A DNA stretch of 64,000 bases from positions 131,018,738-131,082,737 of the forward strand of contig NC_084480.1 of assembly GCF_030035675.1 (NCBI RefSeq), written 5' to 3'. Of the stretch, positions 54,416-64,000 are shown piece after piece (positions within the stretch are counted from its first letter, which is position 1; each line of letters begins with the position of its first letter). Origin of the DNA: Rhineura floridana (taxonomy: Eukaryota; Chordata; Lepidosauria; Squamata; Rhineuridae). Under the pieces are notes generated by a model. That model was not told where the DNA came from, searched no databases, and was given only the letters and a program-made list of their open reading frames with translations. A program made the translations under genes and the position numbers.

Positions 54416-54930
54416 CCACCTATGTATAAATTATTATTCTGAATTCTTCAAAACTATAAATATTGCAAAGAGAACAAACACCTGAACGCACCAGGGGGCC
54501 AAATCTTTAGTCTCCATTGTGATGTCTAAAACCTGCTCCTAACGGAGCAGGCTCCAGAATACTTATTGGCTTGGGAAGCAGGGTGGGGGTTGAAGGTGCT
54601 TGAAGCAGGGAGGTAGAACAGCAGAAGAAAAATGAGAAAGCACAGAAGGAGAGAATGGGGAGAAAGATACTGGGTATACCTTTTTCACTTCCTAGTGGGA
54701 AGGGACAGTGCTGCAATAGTGGTGGATTGGCTCAAGCCAACCCTGGAAAAGTGATGGGTAGGCTTGGCCCATCTGAGCCTACCTTGAAATTAACCCTTGG
54801 CAGTGCTTCTCTCAACTCCAAGTGAAAAGGCGATGGCAGAGCCACATCCAGGGCTTCATAACCTGATTAAGTATGCTCTTTTCTGGCAAAGGTTATAATT
54901 TGAGCAGATCAGAAGCGAAGTCTTCTAGCG

Positions 54931-55050
54931 CAGCCTTCACAGACCAGGTACCCCCTAGATGTTTTGGACTACAGGTCCAATCAGCCCCAACAGGGGATGA
55001 TGGGAGTTATAGTCTAAAGCATCTGGAGGAAGCCAGGCTGGTGAAGGCTC
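54931..55050. mobile_element. hAT-type MITE (family B)
   Basis: CAGCCTTCACAGACCAGGTA on the left and the inverse GGCTGGTGAAGGCT on the right, with inner arms holding TTGGACTACAGGTCCAATCA. The flanks TTCTAGCG (54923-54930) and TTCTAATG (55051-55058) match at 6 of 8. Confidence 0.7.
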
Positions 55051-55433
55051 TTCTAATGCACTTCAGAATCTGAAGTCTGACCGAAGTGATCAATTGGGTA
55101 TATGTTACTTTTTTTAAAAAGTCAAAAACAAACATTAAAAACATAGAACTTCATACTAATATCTCCTCCATTCTCCAGTTTAAAATTTAGCTATGAAAAA
55201 TCAGCCAAAGTGAAAAGTACCAGTGAAACATCATCCTGCTTTGTGGAGTCCCTGGGAGAGTGTTCTATACTTGTAATGTTTCTTTTGACTTTTTTTTTTA
55301 AAAGTCTACATATATCCAAATGATCACTGTGCTCTGCAGGAGAAGACACCATTGTCTTTTTTGGTGTGTATTGAAGACTTTCTTCTTTCAGCAAGTAGAG
55401 AGATTTGTTGATTAAGATTAGGTAGAGTTTAAT

Positions 55434-55512
55434 CTTATTTATTTAGTTTATTTATTTATTTATATACCGCCCCATAGCCGAAGCTCTCCGGGCGGTTTAC
55501 AGTAACTGTAAT
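55434..55512 (-). repeat. Very short L2 3' end
   Basis: A (TTTA)n tail, then TATATACCGCCCCATAGCCG and AAGCTCTCCGGGCGGTTTAC, the L2 3' terminal hairpin. Only about 80 bases were inserted. Confidence 0.7.
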
Positions 55513-55859
55513 CTTAATAAAGTAGATTAAGTAGAGATTTTTACTTCAGTCTGTATCTGGACTGGATTTGAAATTATTTGAAACAATTATGTTTGGAGTT
55601 TTTTTAGTATAAATTTTGCAAAGTGTTGCTGTATTTTACATATTCATAGAAACAAAAGCAAAAGAAAATGATTTCCTATAGAAAACTTCACTAAAATTGC
55701 AAAGTAAATCAGACATATTTAAAGTGACCATCTAAACTATATCAACTGTCTTAATAATGTTGCTTCCTCCCAGCTAAAACAAGATCAGCACAGGACATAT
55801 CTTCTTTCTATTATTTGGGCTGATTACAGGTGTTGCCACCACTCACCATATGCTCAGAG

Positions 55860-56975
55860 GCACATGTTACCAAATTCTTCCAAGCTACACAGCAAGTGGA
55901 TTGGACTGTGAAAGACCAACCCAAATTGTGTTTGCATTTTGACAACTTTGTAGGGCAGTACAATATCTCAGAGAGGAGTTCAGGTCTCCTGCTCCCCTGG
56001 TGCATTCACTATAGCTGCCCAATTTCCCTGCTTTTTAAAGTTTGGTAGAAATATCTGTGGGCTATAGGTACGTTCTTAAACCGCAAGGTTTTTTGCCTAT
56101 TAGTGAATTTCCCTGCTTTTTAATCTGGGAGGTAAGAAATGGGATCCTGTGCAAGTTTGCTGAGAATGAATGGATCATTTGCATGCTTATTGAGTTCAAT
56201 GGAAATTACTCCCCTGCAGTCATGCTTAGGATAGGTGAAACTGACCACAGGGCATGGGGAAGGGAAGAGGGGGAGGAGGGAGGGGTGGAAAGGCAGAGGG
56301 GAGGACTGGGATGGGAGCAGGCAGGAGGGGAGGGGAGAAGGACAGATGTGGTCGTTTGCATGTTTATTGAGTTCAGTGGGATTTACTCCCGTGCAATCAT
56401 GCTTAGGATAGGTAAAACTGACCGGGGGGGAGGGATGGAGGGATGAAGTGGGCAGGGGAGGCGGAAGGAGGAAGGGAGGGGAGGAGGAAGGGAGAGGAAA
56501 GGGGAAGGAGGGAAAAGGCAGGTCTGATCATTTGTATGATTATTGAGTTGAATCGGATATACTCCTATGCAATCATGATTAGGATAGCTAAAACTGACAG
56601 GGGGGAGGGACGGAGGGCTGGAGTGGACAGGCGAGGAGGCAGAAGGAAGAGGGCAGGGGAGGAGGCAGGGAGAGGAGAGGGGAAGGAGGGAAAAGGTAGG
56701 TCTGATCATTTGTATGATTATTGAGTTGAATCAGATATACTCCTATGCACTCACGATTAGGATAGGTAAAACTGACCAGGCTGGGCCTGGCAACCGAGAT
56801 GTCTTCTGTATCTTTCAAACTTGGGCAGGGGTAAGGGACAATTCTACCTTGTGGTTTTTCCCATTACAATGTTGCAAGAACACAGGCACTTGGCTGACTT
56901 TCTCTTCTCCTAAAGATACAGGATCAGTCTCAGGCCCTGAACCTGGCAACCCTACCTCCCACCCAAATTTAAAAC
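55860..56975 (-). repeat. Composite repeat with GA-rich tandem array, copy 2
   Basis: Inverted relative of 10541-11482. The left side (CAAATTCTTCCAAGCTACAC to GAATGGATCATTTGCATGCT) is the tail. Then come four blocks of ATTGAGTT..AAT ... ATGCTTAGGATAGGTAAAAC type near 56180, 56365, 56540 and 56725, separated by GGGAGG-rich stretches. The right end ACCTGGCAACCCTACC is the inverse of the start of the repeat at 5365. The frames here are low-complexity artefacts. Confidence 0.7.
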
Positions 56976-56987
56976 AAAGCTATCCCT

Positions 56988-57441
56988 GGCCACATCCACA
57001 CCAGGCCTCTATTACACTTTGGACAATCATTATTTATTTATCTATTTATTTAGTGTATTTATATACCGCCCCATAGCCAGAATTCTCTGGGCGGTTTACA
57101 ATAACTAAAAACATTAAAAACAAATATACAAATTTAAAAACACATATTTTAAAAACAATTTAAAACAATTTATCATGGCTTCTCTCAAAGCCATGGCTCA
57201 AAGCCAATCATGGCTTCTCTCAAAGAATCCTGGGAAGCATAGTTAGTGAAGGGTGCTGAGAGTTGCTAGGAGACGCCCTGTTTCTCTCACAGACCTTTAA
57301 TCAGAGTGGCTGACTGTTAACCATTCTCTCAGGAGAATAGGAGTCTCCTCTCAGCAGCCTTCACAAACTACACTTCCCAGGATTCTTTGAGGGAAGCCAT
57401 GACTGTCTCAAGTGAAATCAAGTCTGGTGTGGGTGTGGCCC
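56988..57441. mobile_element. MITE family C with nested L2 end
   Basis: Left end GGCCACATCCACACCAGG and right end TCTGGTGTGGGTGTGGCC are inverted copies, the cleanest family C ends in the window. Arms CTCAAAGAATCCTGGGAAGC and CTTCCCAGGATTCTTTGAGG also pair. An antisense L2 3' end (TATACCGCCCCATAGCCAGA) occupies about 57028-57175, and GGCTTCTCTCAAAG is repeated beside it. Confidence 0.75.
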
Positions 57442-58240
57442 TCTGATTAGCCAAGCCCAGCAGCTGTGAGGCTTTTAGAACACTGACAGTTGGTCCTTAC
57501 TGAGCATGCTCCGTGTTATAATAGGCTTCCAGCCAAAATTTCTTAAATTAATTAAAAATCAACCAGGCATTTTTTTAACTTTTAAACTGCAGTAGATGAA
57601 GGTCAGAGTATGGGGCAAGGTCAGTATTGGGATTACAGGTACTCTGTGAACATGGCTGATTTTTAATGAATTTCAACAGATTATGAGAACTCACAGAAAA
57701 AAGTTCAAAAGGGCTCTGAGTTTTTTTCTCTTTTTAGACTTTGAACTCTCAATTCTCTCTGACTGTTTTGTGTATCGCCATGAAAATTGATAGGGTTGTT
57801 AAGCAAGATTTCTGAGTTCAGAACTGTAAGTTTTGTAAGGTTTTGTTTTGAAATGAGCTTATGGGAAGCCTCAGAATGGCATGGGGGATATTTTCCATTT
57901 AACATTGTGGAATGTGAAAAATCCCCGCTGACTATAGTATACAGCCACTCTCGTGGCTGTATAATACTGGTCGTGGCAAAACAGCTTAAACATAACACTT
58001 CCGACCCTCCCCCGGGAGAACAGAAGGGAATAGCCCTGTACTGACCTGTGAGGATGTTTATCTTCCTTTGTCAGGCAATGCACATTCTCTGAAACAGGCC
58101 CACACTGCATACAAACTGAACTCAAATGCTGATAGTATATATAAGATGTGTGTAAATCAGCTCAGCTGTGCAACGGCTGTGCTTGTCACTAGTACTGATC
58201 CGGCTGATACTTACATTGACTGACTGACAGATACATAAGT
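57442..58240. other. Intergenic DNA, possibly partly PLE 3' flank
   Basis: No gene is supported. The part from about 58000 to 58288 may be 3' UTR of the antisense PLE, since its right side runs straight into the PLE stop codon. I cannot place the boundary. Confidence 0.35.
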
Positions 58241-59477
58241 TACAGAAAATCAGCAAAATTTCAAGAATACCCTTGGTTATGATGTTATTTAAAACTCAGA
58301 GAAATCCAACTCCTTGTTTAATCCTAGAGGTACCAAACTTTTCAAAGAAATGATCCAAAATGCCTCCCTCCTGCTGAGTAGTCTGTTGTTACCCACAACT
58401 CTTTCAGTGGCCCAAAACATTATATCATTTGCCTTATGTTGTTTCTCAACAAAGTGTTTGACCAACAGAGCACCCATTCTTTGATGTCTTAGATTGCACT
58501 GATGTTCCCCAATTCTAAGTTTGAGTGGTCTCGATATCTTCCCTACATAGATCTGGTTGCAGGGGCAGGAGATGAGGTAGCTGACTCCTGAAGAGTTGCA
58601 GGTTAGGAAATCTTGGATGTAAATGTGCTTTCCAGTATTGGGATTGGCGAAGAATTTTTTCTTTTGTGTAAATTTACAATATGAGCAGTGGCCACATGGA
58701 TGGTGTCCTATTGGATTAGATGTATGAAAAATAGTTGGTTGACACATGTTAACATCGCCCCTTGAATATTCTGTATGGATCAACCAGCCCTTGAGATTTC
58801 TTGTTCTTTTGAATGCTACCATAGGTCGTATTGTCAGGCCTGGCAGATCCTGGACCAAATGCCAATTGGAGCGAATGTATGTTTGGAGTCTCTTAGTAAT
58901 TGGATTGAACGGAAGGATACATGCTGTGCAGCTCTGCACTGTTCTTTTTTGAGGGCATAACAAAACGTCACGTCTGCAGGCATTGGCTCTGTTCATGGCT
59001 GTTCTGACCACCTTTGTAGGGTACCCTCTGTCATAGAACCGTTGTGCTAGAGATTGGGATTCCTGGAGGTAATCCTGATTTCTTGAGCAGTTACGCTTTA
59101 CTCTTAAAAATTGGCTATATGGTAGATTATTTTTCAGATGTGCAGGATGGTAACTATTGTACTTGAGAAAAGTGTTCCTGTCAGTGGGTTTATGATAAAT
59201 AGAAGTGATTAGACTCTTTGAAGATTTCTTAACTGTAGTGTCCAAAAAATTAATCTGCTCTGTACTGCAAGTTGTCTCAAAACTGTGATTGGGATCTTGG
59301 ACATCAATCCATTGAAAAAAATCTTCCAACCCATCATGTGTGCCTCGCCAAATCAAAAATATGTCGTCTATATATCGTAACCATGAAATTATGTTTCTAC
59401 CATGTGGGTAGTTGGCAAAAATGAATTGTTGTTCGAATTGTTGCATATATAAATTGGCAACCTCTGGAGCCATGTGT
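58241..59477 (-). mobile_element. Penelope-like element, 5'-truncated
   Basis: The last third of the PLE reverse transcriptase and the whole linker and GIY-YIG endonuclease, antisense. PLEs are retroelements distinct from LINEs and LTR elements, and a GIY-YIG nuclease joined behind the RT marks the Penelope/Neptune type. The left limit is the stop codon plus an unmeasured 3' UTR. The right limit is a sharp junction to a BovB sliver. The frame is open throughout, which suggests a young insertion. Confidence 0.85.
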
Positions 59478-59506
59478 CCATAGTATGATAACCTCAGTTT
59501 CATCAT
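58289..59506 (-). CDS. PLE reverse transcriptase end plus GIY-YIG endonuclease
   Basis: 405 codons, no stop. Residues 1-12 come from BovB-like DNA, so the start is not native. PLE sequence begins MAPEVANLYMQQFE. The RT catalytic box is SWLRYIDDIFLIW with YIDD at 45-48. After it come the thumb-like IYHKPTDRNTFLKYNSYHP (103-121), typical of PLE, and RFYDRGYPTKVVRTAMNRA. A Cys cluster PCGHCSYCKF lies at 270-279. The endonuclease runs from about 305: VSYLISCPCNQIYVGKISRP (the GIY-YIG core), RIGEH (331-335), and RREAFWI with the metal-binding Glu at 381. It makes the first nick in target DNA in known PLEs. RT motifs before the YIDD region are absent. Confidence 0.88.
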   Translation of the reverse strand: MMKLRLSYYGHMAPEVANLYMQQFEQQFIFANYPHGRNIISWLRYIDDIFLIWRGTHDGLEDFFQWIDVQDPNHSFETTCSTEQINFLDTTVKKSSKSLITSIYHKPTDRNTFLKYNSYHPAHLKNNLPYSQFLRVKRNCSRNQDYLQESQSLAQRFYDRGYPTKVVRTAMNRANACRRDVLLCPQKRTVQSCTACILPFNPITKRLQTYIRSNWHLVQDLPGLTIRPMVAFKRTRNLKGWLIHTEYSRGDVNMCQPTIFHTSNPIGHHPCGHCSYCKFTQKKKFFANPNTGKHIYIQDFLTCNSSGVSYLISCPCNQIYVGKISRPLKLRIGEHQCNLRHQRMGALLVKHFVEKQHKANDIMFWATERVVGNNRLLSRREAFWIISLKSLVPLGLNKELDFSEF

Positions 59507-59516
59507 TTTGCGATCC
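59476..59516 (-). repeat. 40-bp BovB sliver
   Basis: On the minus strand this reads ATGATGAAACTGAGGTTATC then ATACTATGGACACATG, the internal BovB segment coding MMKLRLSYFGH (compare 63017 and 43928). It is only about 40 bases, with PLE on one side and L2 on the other. Confidence 0.8.
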
Positions 59517-60440
59517 TGTTATTCTTATTTAATCTTTCTGCGGCTTTCTGGGCCTACTTGGTGAGGTGGGTATTGGAGACACTATTTTACAGTGGTTCCT
59601 ATCCTATCTCCAGGGTTGTTTCCAGATAATAGAATTGGGTGATTGTCTTTTGGCCCCCTGGCAGTTGTGCTGTGGGGTGCCGCAGGGTACCATCTTGTCC
59701 TCCATACTGTTTAACATCTATATGAAGCCCTTGGAAGTGGTCATCAGGAGATTGGGAGCAAGGTGTCAGCTGATGATACCCAGCTCTGTTTCTCTGTAAC
59801 ATCTGAATCAGGAGAGGCCATGCAAGCCCAGGGTATCGCCAACATGTCACCCCACTCTGGAAAGAATTGTACTGGCTGTCCATTAGCTACCAAGCTAAGT
59901 TCGAGGTTCTGGTTTTGGTGTACAAAGCCCTATACAGGATGAGGCCAGGATACCTGAAAGATTGTCTTACCTCGTATACACCCAATTGATCACTATGCTC
60001 TGCAGGTGAGGGCCTCCTGCAGATACCAACTTATCAGGAGGTCTGTTCCACACAACATAGGAAACAGACCTACCTATTGGAATTCCCTCCCCTTAAATAT
60101 TCGACAGGCGCCATCTCTGTTGTCTTTTCAGCACCTACTGAAGACATTCCTCTTTCAATAAGCCAAGTAGACTCCTTATCCCAGTCTGCTTCTGTGCTGG
60201 AACTTGGTATTGCTTTTTAAGATTTTTTTGAAGCTTTATTTGAAAAAGATGTTTTTAAAGATTTTTTGTTTTAATATTTTGTGAAGATATTTTAATATGT
60301 TTTAAAAGATATTTTGTTTTAATATATTTTAATGTCTGTTTTTAAGATGTTTTAGAGTGTTTTTAGTGTTTTTGTTTGCTGCCCTGGGCTCCTTCTGGGA
60401 GGAAGGGCGGGATACAAATTTAATAAATAAAATAAAATAA
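59517..60440 (+). mobile_element. L2 LINE 3' part
   Basis: Starts near an RT fragment (TTTAATCTTTCTGCGGC) and runs to the L2 3' end (GCCCTGGGCTCCTTCTGGGA, then AATAAATAAAATAAAATAAA). The 3' UTR (60220-60440) matches 29986-30215 and, inverted, 49290-49497. The L2 subfamily differs from the one at 44.5-46 kb by its 3' terminal block. Confidence 0.85.
59566..59995 (+). pseudogene. L2 RT remnant
   Basis: MGIGDTILQWFLSYLQG, LLAPWQLCCGVPQGTILSSI and LFNIYMKPLEVVIRRLGARC are L2 RT. Small losses follow: the next piece, ADDTQLCFSVTSESGEA, keeps the catalytic ADD but lies in another frame. After a larger internal loss near 59835, LWKELYWLSISYQAKFEVLV and YKALYRMRPGYLKD belong to the L2 C-terminal region. 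The gene is dead. Confidence 0.8.
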
Positions 60441-60444
60441 ATAA

Positions 60445-60862
60445 AAGTGAACTTACCTGATTCGCACATTCCAAAACAATACACAAAAACCGAAACAGCC
60501 ATTCTTCCAAATTCACACTTCTCCGATTTTGTAGTGACGTTCTCCTGCCAAGTAATGTGTATGAAAATGCATACACTGGAGCAAAGTGTGCATTACAATG
60601 CATATATTAGTGAAAATAACATACAAAATGCATTATATCAGGGGACAGGCTTGCAAAAATGAGTTTATTAGGCAAAATTGGATACAGAAATGTGTATATT
60701 AGGAGTAATTCATACTAAAATACTGATGACGTTTCATGATAACTTTTTTTAAAAAAATGCAAACTGATGTGGACATGTGGAGAATTGAATTTAAGATTTT
60801 AAAAATGAGAAGCAGAGAGGAACCAACATTGACAGATTTGCCCATCCCTAGGAACAGATGGT
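60445..60862 (+). repeat. AT-rich repeat family D, uninterrupted copy
   Basis: TTCGCACATTCCAAAACAAT, ACATACAAAATGCATTATAT, ATTCATACTAAAATACTGAT and GAATTTAAGATTTTAAAAAT appear in the same order as at 49000-49575. It ends CAGATTTGCCCATCCCTAGG, the inverse of GATGGGCAAATCTG-type ends. Confidence 0.65.
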
Positions 60863-62486
60863 TGGAGAGAGAATCTGGTCTTGCTTTCAGGATTCCCAAT
60901 TGCCAGAAGGAGGCTGGCTTACATTTGGTCATTTGCTCAGACATGAATTGGCTTGCAGTGTAAATGAGAACCTGGCAATCCTCTCAAGGAGAACAACTAA
61001 AGCACAGCTTCCCCAGGCACGTGTCTTATGACTGGCAAGGGTCGAACTACTCAAGCTTTCCTGCTGGCAAAACAAAACATAAAGGCAGTGATGTCTCCAC
61101 TGAGTACAGAGATAAAGACAGCAGTGACCTCATTCCCTTAACTCAGCATTGGCCTGAGGAGTCTGTGGCATCCTGGCACGTCCCATTGCTCATAGCATGT
61201 GTCAGAATGACAGGGGGAGAGATTGGTGCTCTGGCCTTCTGTGTTTTGCTGGCTCAAAGTATAACACACAATGTCCCAGATTTTGTAACAGAGTATTAGG
61301 AATAATTGGAGACAGGACAGAAAGTAATACAGAGAAATATCATACCAAGACACAGGGGAGCCTCTGTGCATTTAATGCAGTTCTTGTCATTTCATCTCAC
61401 AAGAGAATAAAGCAAACGGAGAGAAGGGCAGGGAACAATGGAAGCTAACAGGACTATGAAAAGACACCAAAATTAAAGGCTGAAAACAATAGGACTCATT
61501 AGCTTGGACAAGATGATTAGGCAGGGTGGTATGATGGAAGGATAGAGCTTTTTTCATGGGTTTTGCGAACGGAACTGTGATTCTTTGGAAATACTTGCAT
61601 GGAATGATCTACAAGTAGTTTTCTCGAAAGACCTCCAAAGAAAGGTGAAAACATTTTTGTTCCCAAAAGCTGTCTTTGTGGTATTATCTGTATAAACACC
61701 AGCTGAGCAAGGAGAAAGGGAGCAGAAAATAAAGCTTGCTTTCCGCTTCAGCCCAACATAGTGTCTAGGCTCTCTGTTAACCCCATGGTCTTCAGCCATC
61801 AACAATTTTATACTGCCCTAGTTGCATATCTACGTTCCTGATTGAAAACTTTAAAAAACCTAATCAAACAGGGATAATAGTTGTGTATGCATGCATGTTA
61901 TTAAAGTCTGGTTTGTTTTCTGTTCTCAGAGGATATGGGGCTAAGTTTGCACCATCCCGTTTCCAGGCAAATTTTTTAATGGAAAATCCTTAAAAATCCA
62001 CCTGGAAACACACTTTTAAAAATGAAGTTAAAAGTACTTATGAAGTGGCCTGGGGGTTGCTTTCCCTCCTCCTCTTTTTTTCTTTAAAGCTTTTGGCATA
62101 GTGTGTTCAGCCACTCACAGTCTGAGCGACTAGTGCTCCTGAAGTGGACCATTAATCCAATGTGGGTCGTGATCTGCCTGGATCAGATCAGGTGAGTTCA
62201 CTTTGAAATCTGAGTTGGGTGGATTCTTCCTCCATCCCTAGTGGCCGTGTCCACAATCTGGGCTCACCCTCTGCTGGCATGTAGCCCCCAGAACGGTTAC
62301 AATGGGGCAATGCTGGAAAAGGTTAGCCATCCCTGAACTAAGCAAAGTTGTAGGGCAAGCAACATTGGCATTGCTCATTCAGTCACTGACTCACTCCCAC
62401 AAGATGCAGGCAAAGAGCAAGTTCACGTCCTTCTCTTCAGCAAGAACAGCAACAGAAGCTCTGTCAGATTTAGGCCCCTCCTCTTT
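60863..62486. other. Intergenic DNA, no feature recognised
   Basis: No gene or known repeat is supported. Frames of 60-111 codons overlap on both strands without motif. Confidence 0.45.
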
Positions 62487-63250
62487 TATCAATAATTTAA
62501 GATATGCAGACAATACCATACTCTTAGCAGAAACCAGTAATGATTTGAAATGAATGCTGATGAAAGCTAAAGAGGACAGCTCAAAAGCAGGACTGCATCT
62601 GAACATCAAGACGACTAAAGTAATGACAACAAAGGATTTATGTAACTTTAAAGTTGACAACGAGGACATTGAACTTGTCAAGGATTATCAATACCTTGGC
62701 ACAGTCATTAATCAAAATGGAGACAAGATATCAGAAGAAGGTTAGGACTGGAGAAGGCAGCTATAAGAGAACTAGAAAAGGTCCTGAAATGAAAAGATGT
62801 ATCACTGAACACTAAAGTCAGGATCATTCAGACTATGGTATTCCCGATCTCTATGGATGGATGTGAAAGTTGGACAGTGAAAAAAGCTGAAAAGAGAAAT
62901 AAACTCATTTGAAATGCGGTGTTGGATGAGAGCTTTGCAGATACCATGGAGTCTGAAAAAGACAAATAATTGGGTGTTAGAATAAATTAAGCCAGAACTA
63001 TCACTAGAAGCTAAAATGATGAAACTGAGGTTATCATACTTTGGACACATAATGAGAAGACATGATTCACTAGAAAAGACAATGATGCTGGGAAAAACAG
63101 TAGAAAAAGAGGAAGACCAAACAAGAGATGGATTGATTCCATAAAGGAAGCCACAGACCTGAACTTCAACAGATCTGAACAGGGTGGTTTAAAACAGATG
63201 CTATTGGAGGTCGCTGATTCATATGGTCGCCATAAGTCGTAATTGACTTG
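62487..63250 (+). pseudogene. BovB RT C-terminal half
   Basis: INNLRYADNTILLAETSNDLK, with YADN in place of YADD, then TGA at 62551, then MLMKAKEDSSKAGLHLNIKT, KVMTTKDLCNFKVDNEDIEL and YQYLGTVINQNGD. The frame is lost soon after (near 62730) and many small changes follow, although the DNA still matches BovB to the end. The upstream RT and endonuclease are absent. Confidence 0.88.
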
Positions 63251-63265
63251 AAGGCACATAACAAC
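62487..63265 (+). mobile_element. BovB LINE 3' part
   Basis: 5'-truncated BovB from just before the RT catalytic box to the 3' end (AAGTCGTAATTGACTTGAAG, then CACATAACAACAACAA). It shares two defects with the BovB at 42065. Confidence 0.9.
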
Positions 63266-63815
63266 AACAACCAACCTTTAAAAGATTCTACAATTGTTGT
63301 ATGGTTGCAATAAGCCTTTTTCTTGGAAGAGTGTCTGAAAAATACTTTTGTTTAAAACTCTTACTGGGTAAGTTTTTATTAATATTAATTGTTACTGCTT
63401 TGTTAGAGGAATAATTCAGTAATGTAATAACTTGTATTTACAGCCAGAAACCATCTATTTGAAGCAGTTTTGTACATTAATTGGTACAGTGATTTAACAT
63501 TGCAAAACAAATCACCATATGGAAACAGTTGCTTGTATCAATTGTAAGAGGAATTCTGCACTTGCAAAAGAACTTATTGTCACTCCTGCCAAGGACAGTA
63601 CATAACAGGATCTAAGGAATAGAGCTGATTGAAATGGATTTGTATTTACTAGCATGCCATAATTTATGACTTTATAAACTTTTTTGTACTTCAATGCATT
63701 ACGTATCTTTATATTATTGTCACCAAGTTCAATACAGAACTTGCGTATTTTGTGGGTCTTTATTACTCTGTATATTTTTTACTCAGACCTAACTTTAATG
63801 CCAATCTGCTCTCTA
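63266..63815. other. AT-rich intergenic DNA
   Basis: No feature is recognised. Confidence 0.45.
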
Positions 63816-63819
63816 AAAT

Positions 63820-63866
63820 ATTTATTTATTTATATCCTGCCCTTCCTCCCAATAGGAGCCCAAATA
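63820..63866 (-). repeat. L2 3' end fragment, antisense
   Basis: ATTTATTTATTTATATCCTG followed by CCCTTCCTCCCAATAGGAGC is the inverse of the L2 terminus at 60380-60425. It is very short. Confidence 0.6.
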
Positions 63867-64000
63867 TGTTGCATATCTCATTTATTTATGTTCTCTTTTT
63901 CCTTTTTATATATCTTTGTGTACAATGGACTTTTGCTATTATCACCAGTGGTTGGATACCGTGCCTTTAAAAAAAATCCATTGCAAAAAAAAAATCAAGT

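Overview
This window is vertebrate nuclear DNA, most likely from a squamate reptile (lizard or snake). I infer this from the mix of repeats: BovB (RTE clade), CR1, L2 and L1 LINEs, a Penelope-like element (PLE) with a GIY-YIG endonuclease, a tRNA-headed SINE with a BovB-type tail, and many short foldback DNA transposons, several with 8-bp target duplications typical of hAT. I find no host gene that can be supported. All long open frames belong to retroelements. One short open stretch near 39.0-39.2 kb with a consensus splice donor is the only candidate host exon, and it is weak.

Layout. 1-735: the 3' end of an L1. 2-4.4 kb: foldback DNA transposons. 5.4-11.5 kb: a repeat split by a 5'-truncated L1, which is itself split by a 2-kb antisense element made of L1 5' UTR, ORF1 and the L1 3' end without most of ORF2 (HAL1-like, 25-bp perfect target duplication). 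11.6-12.2 kb: a solo LTR fossil inside the end of a foldback transposon. 12.7-13.2 kb: a second hAT-type MITE. 14.4-15.6 kb: a local direct duplication. 17-31 kb: AT-rich intergenic DNA with old L2 and BovB ends, a repeat split by a 300-bp TG...CA insertion, and an inverted copy of the 5.4-6.4 kb repeat. 32.6-33.1 kb: a hAT-type MITE holding an L2 end. 33.1-37.25 kb: a nearly full-length CR1 with zinc-finger and SGNH-esterase ORF1 and endonuclease-RT ORF2, interrupted by 102 bp of L2. 40.8-41.2 kb: the tRNA-SINE. 42.1-44.2 kb: an internally deleted BovB. 44.5-46.1 kb: an internally deleted L2 with a 497-codon open frame. 47-57.4 kb: MITEs, old L2 fragments and a composite repeat carrying a GA-rich tandem array. 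58-60.4 kb: a PLE and an L2 back to back around a 40-bp BovB sliver. 62.5-63.3 kb: a second BovB sharing two defects with the first.

How the parts relate. The autonomous families (L1, BovB, CR1, L2, PLE) each encode or once encoded their own replication proteins. The short elements depend on them: the HAL1-like element shares the 3' end of L1, and the SINE shares its tail with BovB. The nesting gives a relative age order: foldback MITEs and the composite repeat are oldest, then CR1, L1 and LTR insertions, then short L2 ends and the HAL1-like element. All family names come from reading motifs by eye. No database search was run.
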